A stretch of DNA of 64,000 nt from Climacium dendroides (GCA_950106755.1 OX467092.1:8556001-8620000); one strand, 5' to 3'; numbered from the stretch's first letter, positions 48,339 through 60,960 are shown. The notes: generated from the sequence alone by a model not told the origin. Made by a program: numbers and translations.

Positions 48339-50110
48339 AACCCTGCTTTGGACATATGGACCTTGAATGATCCTAGTAAGCTCCTAGTCAGATTCCATAT
48401 TGTTCTATTGTCATTGAACCATCTTTTTATGCTATATGAGACATTTACAATTTGAGATCCATCTAATTAAGCCTATTAACCTAGGATTTAACCTAAAATT
48501 TCTACCCTAATACGACTACTCACCTTGTACATGGGTTTTTCACACGTATTCAAAGCCACTCAATGGATGATTGCAAGAAAGACTAGTCTTATTTTGCATC
48601 ACAATTGGAGTGCTAGAATTGTCATTGGCCATAACTTTTGGAAAATGAAATTGATGTACTTGAAATTTTTATTTAAAATGTGTAATTTAGAAGTAATGAG
48701 ATTCTTCACTTTTTTAAATTAAATTTTTTTATAGTTAATTCTCAAATTTTTAGCTAATTTGTCACACTTTGTGGTTTAGGAATTTTTAGTATTGTGGAAT
48801 ATCCAAAAATAATGATATAGACTTGAAATTTTTGTAGACTATTCCTACATTAGGTGGGCATGTGTTTACTAAAGGAAACTTTGAAAAATATTATTTTATG
48901 TCCTCTACATGTGTGCTAATAGGGCTCCATTGCACATGCACTTCTGAACACTGAAGATGGTTTTGAGATCATTTTGTTAGTGAAATCTCTTCACCATAAA
49001 GTTCTCTCAAATGGAAAATTTCAGATTTCTTGAAAAAAAGTTCCCTATTTTTATGAATTAAAATGGCAAAGTATCTATTTTCTTGAGATTTTGCACTTTT
49101 CTAGTTGTTCTACTTTAAAAAAATTCTATGCTTTTCCTTCCTAGAGTACCTTCTTCTTTAAGGCATATACATTGGATATATTTTTCATATTTTTTAAAAA
49201 TTATTTTCTTAATTTTAGAATACTCAAGAAAAAAATCATGAGTATTGTGCAAAAAGCTACCAAAATTGTTTGGTCTTTCTTGCAACCACCCTAATGTGTT
49301 ATGGAAAATGAGAAAAGAAGTTTTTTTATACAAGAGGGAAGTAGAAGGTAAAACATCTCATGTGAAAATATGTAAATTAAGATAAATAGAAGCTCAAATC
49401 AAAAGCATGAATTGTGTTCAAAATAGGATTTCAAACCTCATTTAGACATAGTAGAATTCATTTTTTTAAGAAAATTTTGAACTATATTGATGTAGAACAT
49501 CAAATTAACTTTAATTTTCAAAAATCAATTTTAGATTTCCATTTAAATTTTGAGCCTCCAATCAAGAATTATACATAAAATTCAAGTAGGGATTGGAAGA
49601 GACATTTTCAAACATCCTCTTCAAGTTTTGTTCATAAATTATTTTTGGAAGCTCAAAATTACAAACAAATTTTTAATGATGAAAGTTAGCTAGATTTTAT
49701 AACTTTTCCTAGTTCAAAGTTTTTGTAAAAGTTACTCTACTATCACAAATGAGGTTTGAAATTCTACCTTGAATTCAAATCTTACGTTTTGACAATGAGT
49801 GATCAAGTTCTCATCTTCAAATAATCCTATACCCTTTGAGGATTCATGTTGGACAATAGATTCATTATAAAAATGGCCTCTCCATCCACTATACTCATTA
49901 CATGCCAATAAAATAATCCCTTTATATTGCCATCAAAAAAACACTTGATGGAAGATGGTAAAATGATGGATTGGTCATTTGATTCAATATATTCTCTAGA
50001 TTTTTGGAAACCATCTTTACATTTCTTTGAAGATCTGTTTTTTTGTCCTAAAATTAGCAAAAGAATAGGTAAGTTTTTTTAATTAATTTGAGTTGGACCT
50101 ACCCATCAAT
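48339..50110. other. No gene seen
   Basis: AT-rich sequence. The stretch 48520-48900 has phrases such as GGCCATAACTTTTGGAAAATG that resemble the interiors of TTAA-family repeats. No boundary was found. Confidence 0.4.
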
Positions 50111-50115
50111 GAGCC

Positions 50116-51079
50116 TTAACCCCTCACCGCCCAAGGAGATCAAAAGTGTCCTCACATAGTCTAGCAGTCAACTTCAAAGTGCTGTAACTTTTGCATCCAA
50201 TGTCCAAATTCAATAAAAAAATTGTTGGGAAAGTTGCGCATAATAGTCTATTTTTTGTGGTAAAATTTTCAGATCTATCCAAGATGTAATGAGTCTTTGA
50301 AAGCCATTCAAAGTTTGCAGTTTCAATTTGAGTTCACCACACTGCAATGAGATGGCTGCAATTTCGGGGGCTTGTATCTTTTTCATCAAATGTTAGTTTT
50401 CAATAAAATTTGTTGGGTTTTATTTTCCATAAAGTCTAATTATTGTGATAAAATTTCATGTCAATCCAAGTTGTTTTGAATGCTTGGGAGCAATTCCAAG
50501 TTCAAAATCTAGACATTTTTGCATTACAGTGAACTTCGGCGGCTTATAACTTCTTCAGACACGGTTTGTTTTCAATAATTTTTGTTGGAAAAGTTGCGCA
50601 TATTAGTCTAGTTCTTGTGATAAAAATTTCATATCAATCCAAGAAGTTATGATTGACTGAGAATCATTTTAGTAGAGGTAGGTTCAGCCATAGATGTGTT
50701 TTTTTGCTACATTTTTCACTGGTTTTCGACATTTCAAAACAATTTTGCAAACGTAATGAGTCAATTGAATGATTTTTTTTCCCACCAGAGTGTTTGTCTT
50801 TTGATTTTAAATCACTTTGGAGTTTAAAGTTTTTTCATTTGAGTAGGTTTAGAAATCGAATTTCACCTCCAAATGTGTTTTTAGGAAAATTTCAGCATCT
50901 TTTGTCAACACTAAAACATTATAATCTTTCAATTTATACGGTCAAATGACCCCAAATTTGATTTACACCATCTACAACATGCACACTACAAGATTGTACG
51001 GTTGAGATTTTCATAACTTACTCAAATTTAGACTTATAACACTCAAAAAGCAAGGTTAGGCCTTGGGCGGTGAGGGGTT
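50116..51079. mobile_element. TTAA-family element with 19-bp perfect inverted ends
   Basis: AACCCCTCACCGCCCAAGG at 50118-50136 is the exact reverse complement of 51061-51079. The left end carries TTAA (50116-50119). The right end has only TT before CATTTAA, so one TTAA is lost. The interior has about three ~175-bp units beginning GGCTTATAACTTCTTCAGAC or similar (near 50181, 50370 and 50540), each with TTCAATAAAATTTGTTGG and TAGTCTAATTATTGTGATAA. No transposase. Confidence 0.8.
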
Positions 51080-51089
51080 CATTTAAGTT

Positions 51090-52045
51090 GAGCCTTAATT
51101 TTATTTTATTACAGCATTTCCATGACCCCATGCCTGCTATCCAGAAGTTGCCCACCAGTGCTTATTTCCTGCCATGGGTCTAAATCTGCACCAATTGCCT
51201 CCTTTCTGCAGCGATCTTTGCCCATTACAACAACCTCAGTGAAAGTCAATGACATTGAGCATGCCCATATTGGGGCTTTCATTTTGGACTAGTGACCCTG
51301 TTGTCCTCACTACAGAGGCCAGTTTTTGGAGGGACGAAGCTAGAGAGGTCAGATTTCTGACAGTCTTGCCAAATTTTGCCAGAAAAAAAAGTCCTGGCCC
51401 ATATTGCTTCTACAGTCCAAGGAGTTCTATGGGAAAATCGGTGGATTTCCTAGAGATATTCATCTGCCTCACTTTTTTTCAAATCTGCCTGGAAGTGTGT
51501 TGGAAGGTGAAAAAAATCCCCGGTCAATTTCCTAGAAATTGTTTTTTCTCCCAGTGGCATTGCCGCCATGGTCAATTTTCATTTGGAAAATTTCCTAAAC
51601 TTTGTAAATTCATTCAATTCCAAATTTTTTTTGGTTTATCTTGCTTTTTTGCATATTGCAGTATCCCTGGCAGGATTTAAACTTGACATTGCCCCTACCA
51701 ATTTAGGACCAGGGATTCACCCTTCTGAAAATGCACGGATTCAAGTCTCCAAGAGAGGGTCCATGCATTTTAGAGAGGATGGTTAGTATGACATGCCCAC
51801 AAAAATACAAAACACCATTCACAAGAATACAAAACTTATAACAATGTCCCCCCAAAATGCAACAAACAACATGCAAAGAAATCCAACAATGACACACAAG
51901 TCATCACAATATCCCCTACTGATTTACATCTCTAAATGAGGTAGATGCATTACTGAAACTAGGACCTATGCCTGGGGTAGACAAGTAAGTAGATGGGTTA
52001 GCATATAGAAATTTATACTTAGTTTATCTCTTCCACAAGGGTATG
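51090..52045. other. No recognised gene
   Basis: An open frame of 143 codons at 51249-51680 on the plus strand has an odd Phe- and Cys-rich composition and no recognised motif. The 3' flank of the hAT remnant lies at its right edge. Confidence 0.35.
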
Positions 52046-52050
52046 GCATC

Positions 52051-54184
52051 TTAGAGTACATGATTATAATCCTCCTCGGGTCCCTCTAAAGCAACTCTAA
52101 ACAACGCTTCTAGGTTTTTACTTCCCAGCCTATTCTTAACACGAGTTTTGATCAAGTTTTGTATACTAAAAGCTCTCTCATAGGTAGTTGTGGAGACACA
52201 TTGCACTCTAGCTATTTCTGCAAAGACAATCAAGTTAGGATAACATGTTTGTAGGGTATAATTTCATGTGATCATACCCCACAAATGATGGAAGGTTTTG
52301 TCCCCCCATTCAGTTATACACTGCAATTTGAAAGACAAAAACTCCTACTAATTACAAGCCTGCACATTAAAAAGTGGGGGAAGGAAAAACTTGAATGTGA
52401 CCAATCAACCCTGTACAAAGCAAGCAAACTATCCAACTCGGTGACACCCCAACTCTGCAAGCCAACTTGCCTAGATGGCATGTTAGAAGGATTAAACACT
52501 TTGAAACACAAAATCAAATCATTGTCACAGAATCAAGCTTGCAGACCTTCACAGACCACCTCAGCAAAGAAACGCTGAAATTGCAGAGCTTCCTTTGAAT
52601 CAGTTCCTAATCTAGAACGTTGCATTTCAAAACCATGGAACATTCTCCCTCTAATTTCACTTGGAAGTTTCCTGAGATAACCTCCAAAAGGGCCATTCTC
52701 AAGAAACACATGATACGCAAAGTCCACTGAAAGTGTTTGCATTCAGATTGGTATTTTCTACTATGTAGAGCATATGAATTTGAGCTATTTCTAAGTGCAC
52801 TATATTGCCAACGGTGGTTATGTCTACAAATTTCCATTGAAAAAACTTTGACAACATAGGTAAGGAATGCAAAATATCAACAAGAAAATACAAAATGTAA
52901 ACAAATTTGAATTGGGACAACTTCTCCAAAATAGCTGAAGCTTGAGCTACATCCTTTCCCTCTACATCACGAAAAAAGCAAAGCAACAACTCTAATGAAT
53001 TGCACAAATTGATCACTACATGTCACCTACTTAGCCACTGTATCTTGTGGTAATGTTTCACACCTTTCTTAACATCAAATAAAGCCTCTTGTAAGGAGGT
53101 GAGTGCATGTTTACGCTTACTGGACTTATTAAAAAAACTAGAAACTGAATTCAGCAGAGAGTCTATTTCGAAAGAAATTACCTTACAGACAAGTGCCTTT
53201 GCTACATCGAGGGCCGCTAAGTTACTTTGATGTGCCACACAATGAATAGCTAAAAGGTACGGGTTTACCTATTTCTTTAGCCGTGTAGCCACTCCGCTGA
53301 GAGAGCCCATGATGGTGTTGGTGCCATTGCTGCCAAAGCCTAAGAATTTCTGTAAATCCAACCTCTAGTGCTACAAGCTTAAAATTAGGGTTTCATGAAT
53401 CACAACAACGGCCTTCTTTCCCCTTCTATCTCCAACAAACCCAAGAAAAACAGTGGCAAACAAATCCTCTTCAATTATACTTACAAAAACAACGAGGTGC
53501 CTTGTAATACTGATATTTGTAGATTCATCAATCATCACACCATAAAATGATGGATTTCGAACTTAGTTAATGATTTTCTTTTGAATCACAAGAGAAATGC
53601 ACCAAATCAAGTTAGCACATGCTTTCTCATCTTGATATATAGATAGTGTCATTGGAGCTTTAACACTCACCAATAATTTGCATAAAGAAGGAAATTTTGA
53701 ATAGGGTAAAGGGTAAAGATTATTTCCCCCAAAAGTATGTTGCCCTAAATAGGGAAGCCACAACTTCATTACACGCCTTCTAGCTTTAGACAATGGCCTT
53801 CTCCATCACCTTTCTGCCACTTTGTAATGCCCAGGCAAGGCGTCGATGTTTGTTGGATCGAGTGTGGTCTTGGAAAGCACTGACTTTTAAATTCTTGGAG
53901 CCATCTTTGGCAAATGTAGAACGCCCTCCCTTCTCCTTGCACACCTTGCAGAAAACCTTACCACTGTCTGCATAGAAATGGAGCCATTCAAACTGAACAC
54001 ACCATTGTTTCTTCCAATGGCCTTGAGCAATCTCTACATTTGAAGGGGGAGGTCGATCAACGCTAGATTCACCATTTCTAATACCAGAAGAAGTCTCAAA
54101 TGCGGAAGAAAGAATTTCCACAACATCCACTTCTCTGGACTTTGCAAAGTAATGGTCCTGTAAAGATTTATGCCATTTAGCCAT
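52051..54184 (-). pseudogene. hAT transposase, TTF/C17orf113-like type, decayed
   Basis: Minus strand. The N-terminus (54184-53786) has a zinc-finger segment: WCVQFEWLHFYADSGKVFCK, then CKEKGGRSTFAKDGSKNLKV, then HTRSNKH. After a frameshift the frame reads KFPSLCKLLVSVKAP and CANLIWCISLVIQKKI. The catalytic-core region reads GFGSNGTNTIMGSLSGVATR, a TAG at 53269-53271, then YLLAIHCVAHQSNLAALDVA and HKIQWLSR. Next comes LEKLSQFKFVYILYFLVDIL. The C-terminus (52233-52051) is the hAT dimerization domain: TTTYERAFSIQNLIKTRVKN, then LFRVALEGPEEDYNH. The order zinc finger, C[V/I]AH motif, WLSR and C-terminal dimerization block is standard for this hAT group. Several frameshifts and stops disable it. 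The element ends were not found. Confidence 0.9.
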
Positions 54185-54374
54185 CTCCAGGCCCTCAATC
54201 TGCTCACTTCACTACACAAGCCTAGTTTTTAGAATTTAGAAAATACCAGGAGCAGAAAGAAGTTACAAACGCCTTCAAGATCTAATTGTAAATGCCTTCA
54301 AGTGCATATCAATCCAAAAATCTGCTACACGCCTTCAAACGACAACTAATCTTATACATCTAAGACTTAAGAGA

Positions 54375-54690
54375 AAAAAAATGGGAAAGCATAAATAGTG
54401 AAAATAATAGGGTGCAATTGACTAATTGAGCCCTTGAAACCCAATTCCAAATGTCCCCATTGCAAAGCCCAATTTGATATATATAAGACTCAGGTGAAAA
54501 AAAATGGAAAAGCACAAACAACCAAAAACAATTGGGTGTGATTGACTAATTGAGCCCCTAAAACCAAATTCCAAACATCCCAAATGCAAAGCCATGGGCT
54601 GCACGCCCTTAACCAACTTGCAACCAATTTGATCAATAAAAAAATGGGAAATGAAAAACGACAAAAAGAAATAGGGTGCAATTTACAAAC
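54375..54690. repeat. Tandem repeats of about 125-140 bp upstream of the hAT gene
   Basis: ATGGGAAAGCATAAATAGTG, then GGGTGCAATTGACTAATTGA and CCAAATTCCAAACATCC-like phrases, recur starting near 54381, 54503 and 54645 (the last partial). They may be the hAT 5' end or promoter. Confidence 0.75.
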
Positions 54691-54699
54691 TTGATTGGA

Positions 54700-55580
54700 A
54701 AAATTGTATTGCACACTGGAATCGCTAAGGAGTGGATGATGCTATGATTCTTGTGAAGTGAAAACCAATGAGGTGAAAGCTCAAAAAATTGCTGCAATTT
54801 GTGGAGTGATAGTGTTCAGATGACATTGGAGCAAAATCCTACTCCCAAATCCCAAATTGGCACAACTCGCACTTACGCTCACATGGGATGAAATTGAAGC
54901 CAAAGTGCCAAAGCTAGAGCTACAATTGAGCATTGGATTCCACTACCGAGTACAATTTAAGTACCAAATCCAAATGCTGCACTTTTACGTTCAATGCAGA
55001 GAATGCTCAATTATACAGTGCATAGATTGCACACAACAAATTGAGAGAATACAAGCTCAAAAGTTACAACAAGTAAGGGGGAGGCAGAGATGGGAGAAAG
55101 GAAAATTTTGAATTGAGCGCAACTGAGCGAGGCGGCTCAGGCAAGATGTGATGAGATGGTGAGAAAAAACAACATGTAGGGGGCGAGGACGTCACCTTTG
55201 TTACATTTAAAATCTGATTGTGGAGATCATAACTTTGAGAAAAATCGACAGCCTAAAAGCCTTGGTGGAAAACTACCAACGTAAACTCTTAAGTTACTGT
55301 GCCATCTGTGCAGTAGTAATTCCAAAAGATGACGGCTAATTACAGAAATTTATTAGTAGTTTTAGTTGAAACACAATATTACAGTAAATCAATACTCAGT
55401 AATATAGGAAATTTTTATTATTATGCACAGAATGTGAAAATACTATGTATCGAATACTATATATAGTAATAAAATTTTCCTAGAGAGTATGAGATTGGTT
55501 GGTTGCTGATTGAAAAAATATATTTCTAATTGGTAATTTTCCTACATACTTTAAGGGTAAATAGTCAATTGCCAAGATAT
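54700..55580. other. No gene seen
   Basis: Moderate composition. An open frame of 84 codons at 54857-55111 is not recognised. A 19-bp inverted repeat lies at 55405-55482. Confidence 0.35.
55405..55482. repeat. Inverted repeat around 40-nt loop
   Basis: TAGGAAATTTTTATTATTA pairs with TAGTAATAAAATTTTCCTA with two mismatches. It could be a very small foldback element. Confidence 0.6.
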
Positions 55581-55587
55581 AATTTAC

Positions 55588-55935
55588 TTAACCGGTCCAT
55601 TTTCTAAAATCTTTTTTTTTTTCATTTGGAACCTCAACCTCAACTTTTTTATCTTATTTGAAAATTCTCAAATCCAACTAGCTAGGTAGTAACTAAATGC
55701 CGATACTACCTGTTCATTGATTGCTTCCTCTTCCCCATTTTTTCAAAACACAGTCATAACTTGTCAACTATGAGTCGGATTTGAAAATAAATTATACACC
55801 TGCAAAGCTCTTGAGAGTTGAGACACCCTATCTCCACAAAAAGTTTCAAAAAATCATACCAAAATTGAGATCATAGGTACTTGCCCAAACCTTCAAGAGT
55901 CCCTTAAGGTGATCTCTTGATACTTCAAGGGTTAA
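55588..55935. mobile_element. Possible short TTAA-family copy
   Basis: The right end CTTCAAGGGTTAA (to 55935) and the preceding AAATTGAGATCATAGGTACTT match the right part of the copies ending at 58452 and 59318. A TTAACCGG at 55588 could be the left end, giving a truncated copy. Confidence 0.45.
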
Positions 55936-56078
55936 ATATGCGTGTCATGACCCCTATCATAAAATCCATCATATTTTTATGCCAAAGAAATATCATCCAA
56001 TTATTTAATCCAATATTCATAATGAAAACCTTGAGCACAATCAATGTTATTGCAATTAGTCATGAACACAAAATTGAA

Positions 56079-57438
56079 CTAGAGCAACTCCCCAAAGGGG
56101 GCCAAATATCCCGCATTTGCAACATTGCCAGTCAGTAATTTATACAGAGACGCATAAGTGAAAATATGCACAAAATCAAGAAAGGATTCAGACACTACAG
56201 GGTGAATGAAATCGGTACACAACTGTGAAACCTGATTAGCCACTGCAAATAGCAAACCCTTGCCACTTAGAAAGGCTCCAAAGGTGCTCAATTTGACTTT
56301 GATAACCTGAAGAAAACCCTGGCACTCCCCACAAGGTACACAAAAAAACTAGCCAAGCTCCCATTCTCCCCATTTCTGGAGTTGTGTGAAAGGATTCAGT
56401 TGAGTGAAATTCCCATCAGATTCTCAGCTTCCCACATGCTCAACAGTACAGGGAAGAGATGAGTGAATGGGCAGGGAGAACGACAAAAAGAGCCATGTTA
56501 CACGGAAAAATTGCAGACACTCGAGTGACCCTGAACCCCCATATGCGGTGGATTCTAAGCGACAAGCTTAACGTAAAGAACTGGGTGCACAAACCACTGT
56601 TGACTACAGATCACGACAGAAATTCTGTCATGAAGAGCACTTGTCCGTTGGAGCAGTTTATACATTGCTAAAAGCTATGAAAAAGCAACATATACAAATA
56701 GAGTGAACGATTTTAGAGCTCTGCACTTTTAGAACCTCCTACGGTAGAGGTGCTCAATTTGACTTTATAACCTGAAGGAAATCGTGGCACACTTGCCATG
56801 GCACACCAAAAACTAGCTAAGCTCACATTCTTGAGTTGTGTGAAAGGATTCAGTTGAGTGAAATTCCCACCAGATTCTCAGCTTCCCACATGCTCAAAAG
56901 TACTGGGAAGAGATGAGTGAATTGATGAGGAGAGCCACAAAAGGAGCCATGTTGCACGGAAGAATTGCAGAGACTGGAGTACCCTGAACCCCCACATGCG
57001 GTGGATTCTAAGCGACAAGCTTAACGTAAGGAACTGGGTGCACAAGCTGCTGTTGACTACAGACCACGACAGAAATTTTGTCCTCAAGAGCCACTTGCCA
57101 TTGATAACATTCCTGTCCATGATCATTGTGCCATCAAACTTGGGCTTCTTCTTCGGCAAATTTGGGCACTCTGCCATTGACATCCAGGAAGTCGGGAATT
57201 CAGCTTCTTTCGCATTGACGGAATCCGGGAATTCAGCTTCCTTGGCATTGACGGCGATCATGGTGTATGATGCACTGCTGCTGCCAGGGTCCATTTCCTG
57301 AAGAGCCACAGAAGGTGGCAGTGGGTCAATCGCTCCATCATTCAAAAGAATATGAGGATAAAGATTGGGAATACATAATGTATTTCTCCATGTCTGTTGT
57401 GTAATTGTTTCTACTGTACTTTCTACTGGAGTAGGCAA
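56079..57438 (-). CDS. Candidate host gene, two exons, unknown product
   Basis: Minus strand. One open stretch (57438 to about 57100) reads NTLCIPNLYPHILLNDGAI, then SVALQEMDPGSSSASYTMIA. A nearly exact duplication VNAKEAEFPDSVNAKEAEFP follows, then KKKPKFDGTMIMDRNVINGK. A downstream exon preceded by a good acceptor (TTTTCTTCAG near 56310) reads LSTFGAFLSGKGLLFAVANQ and FLDFVHIFTYASLYKLL and ends with TAG at 56079. Both are free of internal stops and less AT-rich than the decayed transposon genes, which favours a more recent or selected gene. The donor, the true start and any upstream exon were not identified, and the family is not recognised. The intervening sequence contains a tandem duplication. 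Confidence 0.4.
56276..57110. repeat. Tandem duplication of about 370 bp
   Basis: 56276-56650 and 56748-57096 share long identical runs such as AAAGGATTCAGTTGAGTGAA and GGTGGATTCTAAGCGACAAG. The repeat carries a copy of the acceptor and exon start of the candidate gene: TTCTTCAG|GTTATCAAAG in one, TCCTTCAG|GTTATAAAG in the other. One copy of the exon start is therefore a truncated duplicate. Confidence 0.88.
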
Positions 57439-57530
57439 TCAGGTGCATGGGTCATGCCACTGTGCACGGGTGCCTAGAAGGTGACCTGTTTTACCCATCA
57501 TTTCTATCAATTATCATCTCTATTAACCCC

Positions 57531-58452
57531 TTAACCCCCCAAAGCCTAAGGCCATTTTTCTATTAAACAACACTTAAAACTACCATTTCTGTTGCATTCA
57601 CTCAAGGAAGCAAAAAAATATTCATTTTAGAATCTAATCATAGGATCTTGTACTTTACTTGTTTGAGATTATGTGGTGAAAATTCCAAGAAGTTTGACTG
57701 TATAGATTGAGAGATATTAGCATTCAAAGTTTATTTATTTATTTTGAACACTATCCTACAATTTCAGATGATTTTGACCACTATTTGTGAAAAATATTTG
57801 CACTATGGACTTTGAATTTAAATCTTTTTGTGTTGAAGAATTGATTAGAAAGTCTAGGGAAAAAATTTCAAAAATAAACTCACCTGATTTTCATTCTTTG
57901 AAAAATTGTTAAGCGAGCTGTTAAGAAGTGGGTTTAAGATTGAAAAAAAAATTAAAGTATTAATAGCCCTAAGATGGGATTGAAATGCAATAATCCCAAT
58001 AGTGAGATTGTTCTGGCAAACTTAACCTTGTTGAACAATTGTTTTTGAAAAAATTGTGAAAATTGCATTTAGAAATGAATCCTATAAATTATTTTTTCAA
58101 GAATTTGCTCAAATTGCCCAAAAAATAAGATTCTTCATAAAGTTCACATCACTAATTCAAATGGAATGAATCAAAATTTCACATGTAGACAAAAATATGA
58201 TCTATAAGAAGACATAAATTAATTTTAATTTGAAGTTTTTGTGGATTTTTTTTTTGCGTGAAAATTATGTTTAAGATGGCATAATTTTTGCTCCTAGGCA
58301 CCAATTGAAATAAGTATTATATTCCCACAAAGCTAAAAAAAAATTCTATCTTATGCAAAAGTTTCAAAATATTTTACTAAAAATTGTATTCATAGGAACC
58401 TACCCAAAATCCATTTTGTCTCCCAAGGGGATACTAGGCCCATGGAGGTTAA
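57531..58452. mobile_element. TTAA-family element, tandem copy 1
   Basis: It begins TTAACCCCCCAAAGCC and ends CATGGAGGTTAA at 58452. The interior includes GGATCTTGTACTTTACTTG, CAATTGAAATAAGTATTATA and, near the right end, TTTTGTCTCCCAAGGGG. It is non-coding. The final TTAA (58449-58452) is also the first four bases of the next copy. Confidence 0.72.
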
Positions 58453-59318
58453 GGATCATGGCCTTTTTTTTGCTAAAAAACACTCAAAATGACTATTTCT
58501 ATTGCAAAGAGTAAAACATTTTTTTTTTACATATAATTGTAGGATCTTATACCCAAGTAGTATGAGAATATGTGGAATAAAATTTGGAAATTTTGATTGC
58601 ATAGATTGCAAGATATGTATTTAAAGTGATGAAAATAATTTTTTTAGCACTTTGTAGGACTAGATTTTTTGACTTTTAATTTTTTTAACTTAAATTTTTT
58701 TGTACTACAAAGTCTTGAGGTTTAAATTTTTGAAGTGGGGAGTTGAGTTGAGAGCCTAGGAAAAAATAATTATTTTAAAAATCTTAATTTTCATTCTTAA
58801 GAAAATTGTTAAGTAGAAGTAGATAGAAGATAGAAGAAAAATCCAAATTATTAATATCTTTAAAATGGAATTAAAATGTAGTAATTCCAATGGCGGGATT
58901 GTTCTAGCAAGAAAATTGAACCATGTAGAACTTCTTTTTTTTAAATTGTAAAAATTGCATTTACAAATGAATCCTACAAGTTATTTTTCCAAGAAGATGC
59001 TTAGACTACCTCCAAAATAAGATTATCTATAACTTTCACACTTTTTATCTAAATAAAATGATCCATGTAGACAAAAATGTAACCTATGAGAAAAAAATTT
59101 AAAATTTTTTGAATTTTTTTTACTACTTAGTCTCTCTTTTTTCTATCTAGATATAACTTTTGTTTACAAGCATCAATTCAAAAAAAATTATATTCCCACA
59201 AAGATAATCATTTTTTTGTATTAAAAAAATTAAATAAACCATGACAAAAATTGAGATTGTAGGTACTTGTGAAAATCCAATTTGTCTCCCAAAGGGACAA
59301 TGGTCTTTTAGGAGTTAA
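58449..59318. mobile_element. TTAA-family element, tandem copy 2
   Basis: It begins TTAAGGATCATGGCC and ends CTTTTAGGAGTTAA at 59318. The phrases occur in the same order as in copy 1, with about 20-25 percent difference by eye. The shared TTAA between copies suggests one inserted exactly at the other's terminal TTAA, or unequal exchange. Confidence 0.72.
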
Positions 59319-59319
59319 C

Positions 59320-60780
59320 AAAAAATTTAAAAATATTAATAATAAATAAAGTAATTGTAGGCATGAAAGAAGGAAGGATGGAAGGAAGGAAAATAATGAA
59401 TAATAGTATAAATCTTGGTGAAGAGGAACAACATATTTCAAAAACCAAAAAGACATGTTTGAATAATTCAATCGGTAAATAATGTGCAAGTTGCCACTAT
59501 TGAGAACAAAATTAAAACACCAAGAAGAGAAAAATTCCTTCCTAATGAGTATTTGCTAGCTTTGTTGCACTTGTGAAATGTCATGAGAATGGTGTTATGT
59601 TTAGTCATTCGCCCATTCCTACATGAATTGTCTCATGCCAAGCAAGTGAAGAAATTTGAAAGGGATTGATGGGAGCATTATTAAAAATTAGGTGATAACA
59701 AGTATACCACATTTGCCAAAGAAAAGCCACATGCATGACATCTAAAGAAAAAGAGCTTAGAGGCATTTATTGGGGTAGTAGGCCCTTAGCAAAGGACTTT
59801 GATTTCAATTTATTTTTCAAAATTACCACCACACATAGGAATGGCAACCATCAACCTCTAAAAGACAAAGAAGCGATAAAAACAATTTATACTCTACTAA
59901 TGGTTAAATACAACTTATGGTAAGTTTAAAACTAAATAAATTTTGAATAGAGATTGAATGTATGCTATCCATGCCATGTTTGGGTATCAAGTTATTAAGA
60001 GGAATTTGTATGGTTTAGGCATTTTTGGATATTATGTACATGGCAACTTTGTTATGATAACGAAATTATTATTTAGTATATTTGTGCAAGTTGAGCATTT
60101 CTATGCACCTAAGTGTGTAATAGGACTTTGTGTACCTCTTTTTAACCTCATTGTGACAATTGCATTGCTCTTTATTGCATTTAAGTACATTCTAGAATTA
60201 TAGGCATATCAAGTCTAATTTTTTTGTTCTACTTTGAAATCTTGCATTAAGAATTTATTACACTACGAGTTTACAATATTACTACAATTATAGACTTTAC
60301 TATTAAATGATGGATTTGGAAACATATGCATGTTTATACCTTAATGTTGATTATTATAATTGTCACTTAAATTAGAAATTTTATTTTATCTAAGCATATT
60401 TTGTAATTTGTGTGAAGTATTCTCATTTTTTTCTTTGAAATTTTTTACCTTTACCTTATTTCAAATGTTTTTTAAGAAGAGAAACTTGATAGTTTATCAT
60501 ACACATAGAAAATGATATACTACAAGAGAAAGGGTGTGTTTATGTACAAATTTAAGTCCAAAATTTATATTGGAAGGCATTGTATTTTCAATAAAAATTA
60601 CTGAAAATTTGTGTCTAGGACTTGCATTAATGTCTTGTTCTTAATGACTAGATGTTGTCCTTTCAATACATAATTCCATGACTTTTTAATTTGGCAGTTT
60701 AAAATTGAAATACCATTGTTTATTCATACCTTCTCAGATATACTACTGGTTTTGTGGAAAGGAACCATTAAATATATTTC
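59320..60780. other. No gene seen
   Basis: AT-rich sequence. Short open frames at 59735-59923 and 59958-60203 are not recognised. Confidence 0.4.
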
Positions 60781-60809
60781 TTCTCAATTGTTTGATCTTG
60801 ATTCCAAAA

Positions 60810-60960
60810 AATAGAAAAATACCCACAAAAAGGTTCTTTTGGAAATTTTCTCTATTACTATCATAGATGACAGAAGACTTCTCATAAAGCTTTTTCTTTG
60901 ACAAAAGTAACTCAAGCATCTTCCAAGCTTGTGGAAGGTCCTCAAAGCTTGCACTAGAAG
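60810..60960 (-). pseudogene. Coding-like exon remnant
   Basis: After an acceptor-like TTTTTCTTCTAG, the minus strand reads FEDLPQAWKMLELLLSKKK, then LYEKSSVIYDSNRENFQKN. It could be a downstream exon of the SWIM-domain gene at 62978-63564, or of another decayed gene. The family is not recognised. Confidence 0.35.

Noticed and set aside
51249..51680. 143-codon plus-strand open frame rich in Phe and Cys
   Set aside because: It has no recognised domain and overlaps a second frame of equal quality. Probably non-coding.
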